From Cohnella silvisoli (GTDB taxonomy: Bacteria > Bacillota > Bacilli > Paenibacillales > Paenibacillaceae): a stretch of 64,000 bases of DNA. Location of the stretch: NCBI RefSeq assembly GCF_021190915.1, contig NZ_JAIOAP010000015.1, positions 124,001 to 188,000 on the forward strand. Reading direction: 5' to 3'. This document shows positions 35,519-44,662 of the stretch, one piece after another; positions within the stretch are counted from its first letter, which is position 1, and every line of letters begins with the position of its first letter. Both the position numbers and the translations under genes were made by a program. The notes beneath the pieces are model-generated. The model ran no database searches. It was not told where the DNA came from and worked only from the letters and a program-made list of their open reading frames with translations.

Positions 35519-35685
35519 GGTTTGCCCTCCCTGCATTCGAATGCGCTAGCTTGAATAACCACGACGACCTTAAGTTACACAATTCTCCAGAAAATAATGG
35601 AATCCTTCATTGGAGGGGGAAGGAATTGTTACTGGCTCAGCTGGTTTAGCGGATTGACATCCCCGAAGCTGCCAGACGAGTGACG

Positions 35686-35696
35686 CCCCCCCCCCC
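35686..35696. repeat. Homopolymer tract of 11 C
   Basis: An uninterrupted run of eleven C between the GGDEF-EAL promoter side and the end of the DUF5107 gene. Prone to slippage. It could alter the GGDEF-EAL promoter spacing or be a sequencing artefact. Confidence 0.7.
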
Positions 35697-35703
35697 ATAG
35701 CCA

Positions 35704-35738
35704 AACAGGCTGCCGCGTTTATACGCTGGCAGCCTGTT
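35704..35738 (-). terminator. Long hairpin after the DUF5107 gene
   Basis: AACAGGCTGCC pairs with GGCAGCCTGTT (11 bp), continued by GCGT/ACGC with one bulged base. Only TGTTTGG follows on the minus strand. Probable terminator of the ABC-DUF5107 operon. Confidence 0.6.
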
Positions 35739-35759
35739 CGTGTTACTAAACGAGACGTA

Positions 35760-37787
35760 TTATGAACCAATCGTCCTAAAATCAATATGCGCAGGCGGCG
35801 GAAACTTGACTTTCGCCTCTTCGATGAGCTCTTGAGTCAACTCCGAATTCCTCTCTTTGGCAAGCTTCTTGGCGTTGTATTTATACCACAGCTCGATGAT
35901 CAATACTTCGCCTTCTCGTATGACGGCAAATTCAGTATTAAACAGCTTGTTCATGAACTCTTCTTTGTCCAGCTCAAGCGCCGCCGCTCCTACGATGATC
36001 TGTATTCGATCGCCCTTGGCGAATTCCGGCGGCAATGACTCGTAAATGCGCCATGCCTTCTCAAACTCATTATTTTGCAACAATAGATTTAAATACTCTT
36101 CCGCAAAGGACCGATCGGGAAAGCTGTTCGAGACGAGATAAGCTTGCTCAAGATAGGATAGAGCTTTGTCCTTTTCTCCCCTAATCCTCATGACCTCGGC
36201 AAGATTCCGATAAACCCACGCGGCAGGTTTTATGTTCAATGAAGCTTCCCACGCTTCAACGGCTTCCTGCTCCAACCCTTTCTCATAAAGCATGACCCCA
36301 TAATGCAGGAACGCAACCCAAGTCCGATTATCCTTATCCCCAATACTCCGCCGAACCAATTCCATCCATTCGTCCTGAATCATCCAAGACGCAGGGATCT
36401 CCTCAACCGCCTGATCCGGTAGGTGTCCCTCCTGTAGAAGAACCAACCAAGGGTGCTGGGCCTCGGCAATGCTTCCATCCGTAAACTCGAAGCCGCGCGG
36501 AATCAATCTGCCATCCGCCTTTTCCCTCCGCAGCCTCTCTAACGCTCCCCAACCCGAACCCGTATGCAATATCTTCTCAGGCGACTTATCGGCAAGACTC
36601 TGCAGCCTATCGTGAATCGCATATACCTCATTTTCTCCGAGGTCCTGGTCAATAATCCGCTCAATATATTCACGCGCGTTATCCCAACTGTCCTGATAAG
36701 CCGAATTCGTATCGACCTTGGATACACCTATCATTTGCGTGAAATCCCACACCGAATTCCCGGGCATTTCTATGCCATGAAGCTGTGTTGGAGTCAACCC
36801 GCCTTGTACTTCGATATAGTTGCCTTCGCCCGGTTTCGCTAAGAAGTCGCACCAACGTCTGCCTCCCGCATGATTGCCCCAGCAGAACATTTTCCGATAT
36901 CGCAGCAACGAAGTAGAACGCTCGAAGAACAATCTCCCATCCTCATAGGCGACGGCTTCCCAAGGAGAGCGACAAGTAACCGGAGTCTGGAAAAAATATT
37001 CGCTCGAAAAAGGGAAGTTCACGGGGTATGATGCATCAGCTTCTTTAAGCGATGGCAAGTGCGGCAGCTTATCGATTCCATATCCTTTGAGTCCAGCATC
37101 GATATAGATCGCTTCGTTGGTCGAGGAGAACACTCTAGCCTTCACGGTTTCTTCCACCGCGATATTCGTCCACCAGTACATGGGAACCGGATTGTCGTAA
37201 TCGTTGATCATCCGGACATAAATTTGCAGCTGCTCTGCACCCTTCGGCAGATGGAAATCGATATGCCAGAATAGATTTTTACAACGCTCGTATTCATATA
37301 TTCTGAGAAATTCATTCCCCTCATCGTCGCTAAGCTTGGCGGTATGAACGGGAGAACAAGTCGTGAACGTATGACCGACTTGACCGATGTTCCACTCGAT
37401 TCCTCCGGAAAACCAGGCATTCAGAATAGCGAGATTGGCAGGCTGGAACACGGGGTTCTTATATAAGATTTCCCTGTCCGTCCTCTTGTCCTTAAGCGAA
37501 TAGAGTCTCCCTCCGTATTCAGGCAGAAAGACGGCTTTCAGCAGATCATTTTCCAGCGTTATCGTCTTTAAGATCGTGTTCCCGCGTTGTCTCGTGTACC
37601 TGTCCTGAATCCGGTAAGGCAAATATCTCTCCCCGGCTTCTTCGCCCATATGCATCTTCTGCTCCGGCGTGAAGCTTCCGTTATCCGCCACTTCCCTATG
37701 CGGGTTTCTGTTCCTGAACATAGGAAGCGGATTTTCCCCATCCAACTTCGTGCCTTCCAGCGTTAAAGTCGAAATATATACGTTCAT
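35760..37787 (-). CDS. DUF5107 / TPR-repeat protein
   Basis: 675 aa. The N-terminal two thirds match the DUF5107 domain, a galactose-mutarotase-like beta-sandwich: VFLPEYGGRLYSLKDKRT, GGIEWNIGQVGHTF, MYWWTNIAVEET. The C-terminal third is helical TPR-like sequence (about 450-650), for example AAWVYRNLAEVMRIRGEKDKALSYLEQAY. No signal peptide, so cytoplasmic. Last gene of a binding protein-permease-permease operon, which suggests a role on the imported carbohydrate. No enzymatic activity is assigned to the family with confidence. Confidence 0.82.
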   Translation of the reverse strand: MNVYISTLTLEGTKLDGENPLPMFRNRNPHREVADNGSFTPEQKMHMGEEAGERYLPYRIQDRYTRQRGNTILKTITLENDLLKAVFLPEYGGRLYSLKDKRTDREILYKNPVFQPANLAILNAWFSGGIEWNIGQVGHTFTTCSPVHTAKLSDDEGNEFLRIYEYERCKNLFWHIDFHLPKGAEQLQIYVRMINDYDNPVPMYWWTNIAVEETVKARVFSSTNEAIYIDAGLKGYGIDKLPHLPSLKEADASYPVNFPFSSEYFFQTPVTCRSPWEAVAYEDGRLFFERSTSLLRYRKMFCWGNHAGGRRWCDFLAKPGEGNYIEVQGGLTPTQLHGIEMPGNSVWDFTQMIGVSKVDTNSAYQDSWDNAREYIERIIDQDLGENEVYAIHDRLQSLADKSPEKILHTGSGWGALERLRREKADGRLIPRGFEFTDGSIAEAQHPWLVLLQEGHLPDQAVEEIPASWMIQDEWMELVRRSIGDKDNRTWVAFLHYGVMLYEKGLEQEAVEAWEASLNIKPAAWVYRNLAEVMRIRGEKDKALSYLEQAYLVSNSFPDRSFAEEYLNLLLQNNEFEKAWRIYESLPPEFAKGDRIQIIVGAAALELDKEEFMNKLFNTEFAVIREGEVLIIELWYKYNAKKLAKERNSELTQELIEEAKVKFPPPAHIDFRTIGS

Positions 37788-37812
37788 CTGTTCACTTCAT
37801 CTCCTAATCGTG

Positions 37813-38655
37813 TTATCCCTTAACGGATCCAACGGTTATGCCTGCAATAATTTTCTTGGATACGAACAAATAAACAATAAAGCTAGGCAAGAACACAACC
37901 ATACATGCCGCGAAAATACCGCCGTAATTACCCGTGTTGGCAAAGCCGTATACGATAGACTGAAGGGATAAAGCCAAAGTACGCGTTCCCGGATCGTTCG
38001 CGAAAATAAGAGCATAGAAGTACTCGTTCCAAACCCCTAAGAAGTTGAAAATGGACAAGGTGATCAGGCCCGGCTGCGCGATTGGCAGAATGATCTGGAT
38101 GAATGATTTGATCGGCCCGCAACCGTCCATTGCGGAAGATTCCTCGAACTCCTTCGGAATGGAAGAAAAGAAACCCGTCATAAAAAATACGCCAAACGGA
38201 ACGTTCGTACAAATATAAATCAAAATCAAGGTAAGAATGGAGCCAGTAAGCTTAAGCTCGACGAATAGCGAGAATAAAGGGATCGTAATTAAGATACCGG
38301 GTATCGCAAGCGCCGAAACAAACATCATACTCACAAGGCTCCGGCCCTTGAACTGAACCCGTCCTAGAATATAAGCAGCGGGAGCCGCAACGACAACAAT
38401 GCCTATGCATGACGCGACCGTATAGATAACGCTATTCAGAAAATAACGTCCCATGCCTTGGTTTTTGAACAAATCTATATAATTGGAGAAGTGGGCTCCG
38501 CTGCCGAGCAGCGAGTTCGTGAATATGTCTCTCGTCGTGCTAAGCGACGCCAATATCACCCAACCGAATAGAATAATGGAAAATATCAACCAAGCATAAA
38601 GCGGAATATAGGCCGGCCATAGACGTTTTCTTATTTTTGATTGTTCGCTACGCAT
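37813..38655 (-). CDS. Carbohydrate ABC transporter permease (MalG type)
   Basis: 280 aa, six hydrophobic segments, EAA loop EESSAMDGCGPIKSFIQIILPIA. The ending KKIIAGITVGSVKG is typical. Co-transcribed with the MalF-type partner upstream (15-bp gap) and the DUF5107 gene downstream. No ATPase gene in the operon. Confidence 0.9.
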   Translation of the reverse strand: MRSEQSKIRKRLWPAYIPLYAWLIFSIILFGWVILASLSTTRDIFTNSLLGSGAHFSNYIDLFKNQGMGRYFLNSVIYTVASCIGIVVVAAPAAYILGRVQFKGRSLVSMMFVSALAIPGILITIPLFSLFVELKLTGSILTLILIYICTNVPFGVFFMTGFFSSIPKEFEESSAMDGCGPIKSFIQIILPIAQPGLITLSIFNFLGVWNEYFYALIFANDPGTRTLALSLQSIVYGFANTGNYGGIFAACMVVFLPSFIVYLFVSKKIIAGITVGSVKG

Positions 38656-38670
38656 GAGGTCCCCTCCTAC

Positions 38671-39579
38671 TCAGTATTCCAAACGGTCTTTAGGGAAAAA
38701 TCTATTAATGAGCGCGGAGACGACAAGAATGGCTATCGTAATTAATATACCGACGCTGGCTCCCGATCCAACGTTAAAAACTTCCTCCACGTAGACGCTG
38801 TTCCCTCTCCCAAACACCTTCTGATACATATAGAAGGCCGGCGTGACCGTATGCGGATCATCAAGCCCGAACGTCGCGGACCATACGAAGAAGTTAAAAG
38901 CCGTAATCGTCCATAAAACCAATGTCGTGCGAAACACATCCCGTAAGAGCGGCAAGGTGATCTTGAAGAACTTTGTCCCTACGCTTGCGCCTTCAAGAGT
39001 AGCGGCTTCATAATAATCCGTCGGAATCCTGTCGATTCCGGCATTCAGAATAAGCATGAAATAACCGATCGACCCGAAGCTGAAGGCTATGATCATCGAG
39101 AAATAAATATGCTCGTTATCCGTCCACTGTATATTGGCGAGCGCCGTCAGACCAAGGCGATTAAATACCGTGGTCAGCAATCCATAACTGGAATTAAAAA
39201 TATACTGCAGCCACACGACAGACAATACGACGGCCGAAACGGTGTTGGGCAGAAAGATGAGCGATCTCCAGAAATTTTTTCCCCGGACGCCCGAGGTTAA
39301 GATGACCGCAAAAAGAAAGGCGAAGGCGAATATGAGCACTCCCCCTATCGCCCATATCCCGAGCACGTTTTTCACCGAACCGGTAAAGTAGGAACTATGC
39401 ATGAGATCCTCATAATTGAGCAGGCCAACGAATTTCCATTCGGCAACCTTGCTTGATAAGGAAGGAATATCGTAAAAGCTCATCGCCAATGTCCGCAGGG
39501 TCGGATAGAGAAAAATAACGAGGTAGATAATAACGGCCGGTAATAGGAACAGCGCGATTATTGATTTTTGCATCCTCAT
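38671..39579 (-). CDS. Carbohydrate ABC transporter permease (MalF type)
   Basis: 302 aa, six hydrophobic segments, EAA loop EAATLEGASVGTKFFKITLPLL. GGAGGTG precedes the ATG. Separated from the upstream binding-protein gene by 78 bp that contain a strong hairpin. Confidence 0.9.
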   Translation of the reverse strand: MRMQKSIIALFLLPAVIIYLVIFLYPTLRTLAMSFYDIPSLSSKVAEWKFVGLLNYEDLMHSSYFTGSVKNVLGIWAIGGVLIFAFAFLFAVILTSGVRGKNFWRSLIFLPNTVSAVVLSVVWLQYIFNSSYGLLTTVFNRLGLTALANIQWTDNEHIYFSMIIAFSFGSIGYFMLILNAGIDRIPTDYYEAATLEGASVGTKFFKITLPLLRDVFRTTLVLWTITAFNFFVWSATFGLDDPHTVTPAFYMYQKVFGRGNSVYVEEVFNVGSGASVGILITIAILVVSALINRFFPKDRLEY

Positions 39580-39604
39580 GACAGCACCTCCGAATCATAA
39601 AATC

Positions 39605-39639
39605 TGAGTGCGGCGATCAACCGAACCGCCGCACTCAGA
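39605..39639 (-). other. Intercistronic stem-loop after the binding-protein gene
   Basis: CTGAGTGCGGC (39605-39615) pairs perfectly with GCCGCACTCAG (39629-39639). A short ATTTTAT follows on the minus strand. Likely an attenuator or 3'-stabilising structure giving more binding protein than permease. Confidence 0.7.
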
Positions 39640-39657
39640 CCATAAGAATATAATCAA

Positions 39658-41064
39658 TTATTTACCCGCGTAGAATTTCTTGGCTTCCGCTGCCATCTTG
39701 GCAACGTACTCATCGGGACCAATCTTGCCTGTTGCCAATTCCATAAACACGGGAATAACGGTTCCCGTCGAGAAATCCGCGCCATTATCGATACCGAAAC
39801 CCCAAGGCATGTTCACTTTCGCGTTGTTGAAGGCAACAGCTGCTTCAGCTAACGGCGCAGGCCATTCCGTATCGACGGTAGCCGGAATCGCCACTGCTTG
39901 TTTAGCCATTCCTTCTTGCGCTTTCTTACCCACCAAATATTTAACAAGTTCGAAAGCAGCGGGAACGTTCTTGCTGTTCTTATTCAGAAGAAGGCCTTGC
40001 GCGCCGAAAGTAAGACCTTGTTGGCCGCCTTTGTCATTGCCGTTCGGAATGATCGGGAACTGGAAGGAGCCCCATTTAAAGTCCGGTCCGGCCGTTGCGG
40101 AAATCTCGTTAGGCAACCAGGTGCCGTTCAAGTACATCGCGACTTTCCCGAGAGCCAGATCCTGTTGTCCTGCAGGGTACTTATTGCCAGCGATTTTCTT
40201 GGAGAAATAGTCTTTATCTTTGAGATTTTGAATATCTTTCGCGAATTGAAGAACCATCGGATCTTTCCACATGTCTCCGGTTTTGTCCTTCACGAGCTTA
40301 TCCGTCCAATCGCTCCCCATTGCGCTGCCCAAATATCCGCCGATGAACAAATCCCGGTAAGCATCGTCGAACGTAATCGGCTCTACGCCGGACTTCTTAA
40401 GCAGCTCGCAATCCGCAAGGAACTCTTCCCATGAAGCAGGAACCGCGGTAATGCCTGCCTTCTCGAACAAAGCCTTGTTATAGAAGAACAGAACGGCGTA
40501 AGGTTGCTGCGGGATGGCGTAATAGCCTTCATCCAGCCCAGCTGTTACGGACAGAGATTTTACCCAATCCATTAATGAAGGCAGTATAGAATCCTTAACC
40601 GTCTTCCCGTCGCTCCCGACAGACTGTTGCGCGAGCAAATCGTCGAGCTTGAGCACATGATCCTTCAGATTGGCTAGCGCCGCTCCGGGATCCTGCTCGA
40701 AAATATCAATCTGCTGCCCGCTTTCCAATGCCGGTTTAATCAGCTTGTTGATATCGCGGCCGTTATACTTCACCTCTACGTCCACCTTCGGATTGGCAGC
40801 CTTAAAGTCGGCGACGGCCTCGTCAATGACTTTGGATTGAGGCTCCGTATTGCTCCACATGGACCAGAAAACGACTTTTCCTTCAAGGCTGGAAGCTTCC
40901 GCGGATGCTTTCTCGGTTGCGGCAGCCGGAGTCGTCTCGGAAGGAGAGGCGCTAGGCGTCGCCGTCGCTTCCGTATTGTTTGATTTTCCGCAGCCCGCCA
41001 GTACCGAAAGCGCTAACATAGTTGAGAGCAATAAAGAAACGAAAGTCTTTCTTTTCTTGTTCAC
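39658..41064 (-). CDS. Sugar ABC transporter substrate-binding lipoprotein
   Basis: 468 aa, family-1 binding protein. Lipobox LAGC (Cys25), a Thr/Ser/Ala-rich tether to about residue 57, then the binding domain (VVFWSMWSNTEPQSKVIDEAV, IDIFEQDPGAAL, GLLLNKNSKN). The start is GTG, with AGGGGG about ten bases upstream. First gene of the operon, divergent from a YesM/YesN-type two-component system that is its likely regulator. Ligand unknown. Confidence 0.88.
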   Translation of the reverse strand: MNKKRKTFVSLLLSTMLALSVLAGCGKSNNTEATATPSASPSETTPAAATEKASAEASSLEGKVVFWSMWSNTEPQSKVIDEAVADFKAANPKVDVEVKYNGRDINKLIKPALESGQQIDIFEQDPGAALANLKDHVLKLDDLLAQQSVGSDGKTVKDSILPSLMDWVKSLSVTAGLDEGYYAIPQQPYAVLFFYNKALFEKAGITAVPASWEEFLADCELLKKSGVEPITFDDAYRDLFIGGYLGSAMGSDWTDKLVKDKTGDMWKDPMVLQFAKDIQNLKDKDYFSKKIAGNKYPAGQQDLALGKVAMYLNGTWLPNEISATAGPDFKWGSFQFPIIPNGNDKGGQQGLTFGAQGLLLNKNSKNVPAAFELVKYLVGKKAQEGMAKQAVAIPATVDTEWPAPLAEAAVAFNNAKVNMPWGFGIDNGADFSTGTVIPVFMELATGKIGPDEYVAKMAAEAKKFYAGK

Positions 41065-41177
41065 GGATCAATTCCCCCTGTAAGTGTTTTGGTTTACAAG
41101 TGTGAGTATAGGCAATTTATTTCAAGCAAAGTATGTCCGCTAGTTATATAAAAATGGATAAATCTTAGGTGTATGCG

Positions 41178-41213
41178 TTAGAGCGCTTCTATCGAAAAAG
41201 AAGATGATATAAT
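41178..41213 (+). promoter_or_regulatory. Candidate promoter and operator of the two-component operon
   Basis: A perfect -10 TATAAT at 41208-41213 has no good -35. In its place lies the near-palindrome TTAGAGCGCTTCTA (41178-41191), containing AGCGCT. This layout suits an activated promoter. Confidence 0.45.
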
Positions 41214-41274
41214 AAAAGTACATAGACATGGACAAAGCGAAACTGTATAATTCTTGCCTCAAGTAAAACGACTT

Positions 41275-41293
41275 CGCCGTCCTTGGGACGGCG
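41275..41293 (+). other. GC-rich hairpin in the leader of the kinase gene
   Basis: CGCCGTCC-TTG-GGACGGCG, an 8-bp perfect stem with a 3-base loop, 84 bp before the kinase start. No T-run follows. It could affect leader stability. Confidence 0.55.
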
Positions 41294-41376
41294 GTACACG
41301 TTTGTATCGAGACCATTCAGAAATGGATAAGCGTGAAACTAATAAATTCTGAATGGTGACAGAGGGTGGTGGCATC

Positions 41377-43194
41377 ATGAGTTTGCTGAAAAAGCTGCGC
41401 ATAAAAACACAAATTTTGATAGCGGTTACATGTATTCTGATCATCATGCTGACGATTATATTTTCGTTGTATACCCAGACTTCCCAGATCGTCATTAAAA
41501 ACAATAATCAATATTCGGAAGATACGATTCGTAAATTCAAGCTCGGTTTGTCGCAGAAGGTAGATGAGATCAGTCAGATTATGCTGAACCTCGGCTTCGA
41601 CCCTTTCGTGCAGAAATTCATGACAGAGACCAATCCCAGCCTGTTGTACGAAATGGGCAAAGACTTGGATCGCAAGATCATTTCCCTAAAGGCCGGCAGG
41701 AAAGGGTTCGAGGACATCGTCCTGATCGGAACAAGCGGTACGAGGTACAGCCTCAATGGAGGCATCGAATACGTGCAGCAACTGGAAACGGAAATTGTGA
41801 ACAGTAAAACCGTATATGTCAGCGGATTAGAAAAATACAGCTACAGCAATAATTTACAGAACAGCATGGTATTCGCCCAGAATATGTATTCGAACGATAT
41901 GAACGACGGAACCGACGGGAAACGAATGGGTTATATTGCGGTCATCGTCAACGTGGATTCCATGTTCTTCGATAACGACAAATCGAATACGGAGCCGGGC
42001 GTCGGTTTCTACCTCATTGACCGGTTCGGTAAAGTGTTCCCGGAAACCCATTCCCCCGATATCACAAGAAGTATCAGCGCTTTAAGCCGTAATCCGGAGA
42101 GCAATCAGAAGCTTACGGATTACGTCGGAGGGATCAAGGGGGCTGTCCAAATTCAGAAGCTGGATCAAATCCAAGCTTCCGTTCTGAGCTTTGTTCCCGA
42201 AGAAGCGCTGTTAGCAGAGCTTAACTCCGTTCGCACCCGCAGCATATTAATCGTTATTCTTGCTTTAATTCTGATGGCTCTGCCCTTTGCGATGATTATC
42301 AACAACATTGTGCACCCGATCCAAATTCTCGTGAAGTTCATTAACAGCAATAAATCCGGCAATATTAAAGAGTTGAAAATGAACCTGCAGCTTGAAGGAA
42401 ACGTCGAAATGAACGTTGTCGCCGAGAAGCTAAACGGAATGCTTGGCGAAATCAATATTTTGACCCACAAACTCGTGGAGACGACCACTCATCTGCTGGA
42501 AGCCGAGATCGAGAAGGAAAAAGCCGCGACGGCATACCTGCGCAGCCAGATCAACCCTCACTTTCTTTACAATACTTTGGAATCGATTAAAGGGGTTGCG
42601 CTGGAGGTCGGGGTTAACAAAATCGTGGATATGACCAAGGCTCTCGGAAAGCTGTTTCACTACAGCATCAAGGGCTCTGGCTATGTGACCCTCGATCAGG
42701 AGCTGAATGCGATTAGATCTTACGTTTTTCTGCAGCTTATACGCTTTGAAGGACGTTTTGACGTAACCTACGATTTCACCGAGGAAACCTTAAGAGTGCC
42801 CGTAATGAAAATGATCCTGCAGCCCATCGTGGAGAACGCCATATTCCATGGGCTTGAGCCCAAGACGTCTAAGGGAATGCTCACGATCAGCGGGAAAGTG
42901 GACGATGAAGCCAATCTCGTGCTGCAAATCGCGGATGATGGAATCGGCGTTGAAGGCGGCATATTAGAGGGAATTCAAAGAAGGCTGCTTGAAAAGCCAT
43001 CCGCAATAAGCCGATTGAGCAACGACCTTCCTGACAATGACGGCCTCGGCATATTAAACGTGAATAATAGGCTTAGGTTAGCCTATGGATTGGAATATGG
43101 GTTGAAATTCGAGAGCGAAGCTGGGAAAGGAACCTGCATTACGTTAACGATGCCCAGTGACATCATCCTGCCGGGAGGGAACAGCGATGTATAA
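41377..43194 (+). CDS. YesM-type sensor histidine kinase
   Basis: 605 aa. Membrane segments near residues 12-32 and 285-305 flank an extracellular sensor region. HAMP-like linker, then the His_kinase domain with the phospho-accepting His395 in QINPHFLYNT, and the ATPase domain (PIVENAIFHGLEP, ADDGIG, GLGILNVNNRL). The start at 41377 has GAGGG ten bases upstream. Overlaps the response regulator by 8 bp. Such pairs control adjacent carbohydrate transport genes in Paenibacillus and Bacillus. Confidence 0.92.
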   Translation: MSLLKKLRIKTQILIAVTCILIIMLTIIFSLYTQTSQIVIKNNNQYSEDTIRKFKLGLSQKVDEISQIMLNLGFDPFVQKFMTETNPSLLYEMGKDLDRKIISLKAGRKGFEDIVLIGTSGTRYSLNGGIEYVQQLETEIVNSKTVYVSGLEKYSYSNNLQNSMVFAQNMYSNDMNDGTDGKRMGYIAVIVNVDSMFFDNDKSNTEPGVGFYLIDRFGKVFPETHSPDITRSISALSRNPESNQKLTDYVGGIKGAVQIQKLDQIQASVLSFVPEEALLAELNSVRTRSILIVILALILMALPFAMIINNIVHPIQILVKFINSNKSGNIKELKMNLQLEGNVEMNVVAEKLNGMLGEINILTHKLVETTTHLLEAEIEKEKAATAYLRSQINPHFLYNTLESIKGVALEVGVNKIVDMTKALGKLFHYSIKGSGYVTLDQELNAIRSYVFLQLIRFEGRFDVTYDFTEETLRVPVMKMILQPIVENAIFHGLEPKTSKGMLTISGKVDDEANLVLQIADDGIGVEGGILEGIQRRLLEKPSAISRLSNDLPDNDGLGILNVNNRLRLAYGLEYGLKFESEAGKGTCITLTMPSDIILPGGNSDV

Positions 43195-44662
43195 AGTGCT
43201 TCTAGTGGATGATGAGAATCTGGTAATCAAGAGCCTCGAAGCCGGCGTCGACTGGAAGAAGTCGGGCTTCTCCGTAGCGGGCAAAGCCAACAACGGTATC
43301 AAAGCTCTTCAACTGGTCAACGAGTTAAAGCCTCATATCGTGTTTACCGATATCCGGATGCCGGGAATGTCAGGCTTAGAGCTCATCAAGAAAATCAAAG
43401 AGCTGGACAAGGACATTCAAATTATCGTGATTAGCGGCTATGCCGAGTTTGCGTACGTTCAGAAATCATTGAATTACGGCGTATTGGGGTACTGCCTTAA
43501 ACCGTTCGACGATTATGAAATTGACACGCTGCTCAGAACGGCCGCCAAAGTCATCGACGAAATCAAACAAAAACGAGAAGGATATTTGCTTGAATTAATG
43601 GATGATATGTCTACCGAAATGTCCCGAGCGACATTTAATAAAATTTTATCCGAAGGCGACCTGACGACGGAAACCCTTCATGTCCTCGTCTCTCTGGGGA
43701 AAGGCCGATTAAGCTTTAACGAGCACGCGAAATCTATCGGAATCAATCTTGGGAGCGCGCGAAGCGGCTATTTCGTGCAAAACCTAGATCAGGATGCGCT
43801 GCAGAACTCCATCTCGGAGCCTATCCCTGAAGGAATTCTGGGGGTGGGCATTGTGCGATCGGAACGGAATATGAACAGCATGATGAAAAGTATAGAACGA
43901 GCTACCGTAAGGGCATGGGATTTCTTTGTCCAGGGGCGTAAGGGCTTTTATTGGGAAGAAAATGAAACCAAAGACGAAACGGCCAATCAACTGGTACGGA
44001 AGCTCGAGAAAGCCGCTGCGAAGAAGGACCCCTCCCTATTGCACGACTTGCTTGACGAAATGCTATTGCCGGCGAACAAACAAAACCTGAACATCCTCCA
44101 TGCGCTTAAAATTTATAATATCGTGTATTTCCATGCCTCCTCCGACCGTTCGAATACGCCGGAAGACGACTATATTTTCAGCAAGGAGCAGCTTTACCAT
44201 CTCTTTCATAGCTTTGATTCGATGATCGGCAGCCTGAAGGAGTTTCTGAGCGAGCTCGAGAAGCCCGAAACCCTTCAAATGGAGAACAAGACGGAACATG
44301 CCAACTTAAAAGAAATCATCAAATATATGAATGAAAATTACCGTAACGATATTTCCATACAAAGCATTTCCAAAAGCTTTTACTTGAACTCCAACTATTT
44401 AAGCCAGCTGTTCAAGAGAGAATTGAAATTTACGTTTACGGAGTATTTAACGAAAGTGCGCTTGCAGGAAGCCAAAAATCTGCTGCAGACAACAGATTTA
44501 TCAATCGGCGAAATTGCGGAAAACATCGGATTTAGGGATTACTTTTACTTTATAAGAATATTCAAGAAACACACTCAACAAACGCCTAGACAGTTTCGGC
44601 TTAAAGATAAGCCTGGGTTAAGCAAACCTGATCCCAAACCACGGCAGGAGGAGAGAACATGA
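43187..44662 (+). CDS. YesN-type response regulator with AraC DNA-binding domain
   Basis: 491 aa. Receiver domain 1-120 with Asp8, Asp9, phospho-acceptor Asp55 (FTDIRMPG) and Lys105 region (YCLKPF). A long linker follows, then an AraC-type double HTH (about 385-485, SNYLSQLFKRELKFTF and FRDYFYFIRIFKKHT). The start at 43187 follows GGGAGGG and overlaps the kinase gene. Its targets are probably the divergent ABC operon and the adjoining binding protein. Confidence 0.93.
   Translation: MYKVLLVDDENLVIKSLEAGVDWKKSGFSVAGKANNGIKALQLVNELKPHIVFTDIRMPGMSGLELIKKIKELDKDIQIIVISGYAEFAYVQKSLNYGVLGYCLKPFDDYEIDTLLRTAAKVIDEIKQKREGYLLELMDDMSTEMSRATFNKILSEGDLTTETLHVLVSLGKGRLSFNEHAKSIGINLGSARSGYFVQNLDQDALQNSISEPIPEGILGVGIVRSERNMNSMMKSIERATVRAWDFFVQGRKGFYWEENETKDETANQLVRKLEKAAAKKDPSLLHDLLDEMLLPANKQNLNILHALKIYNIVYFHASSDRSNTPEDDYIFSKEQLYHLFHSFDSMIGSLKEFLSELEKPETLQMENKTEHANLKEIIKYMNENYRNDISIQSISKSFYLNSNYLSQLFKRELKFTFTEYLTKVRLQEAKNLLQTTDLSIGEIAENIGFRDYFYFIRIFKKHTQQTPRQFRLKDKPGLSKPDPKPRQEERT

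Larger units (their letters stand above)
41065..41376. other. Divergent regulatory gap
   Basis: 312 bp between the ABC operon and the histidine kinase gene, with no coding potential. It holds a dyad TTAGAGCGCTTCTA (41178-41191), a TATAAT (41208-41213) reading rightward, an 8-bp stem CGCCGTCC/GGACGGCG (41275-41293) and a split inverted repeat (41315-41354). The two promoters and their operators must lie here. Confidence 0.6.
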
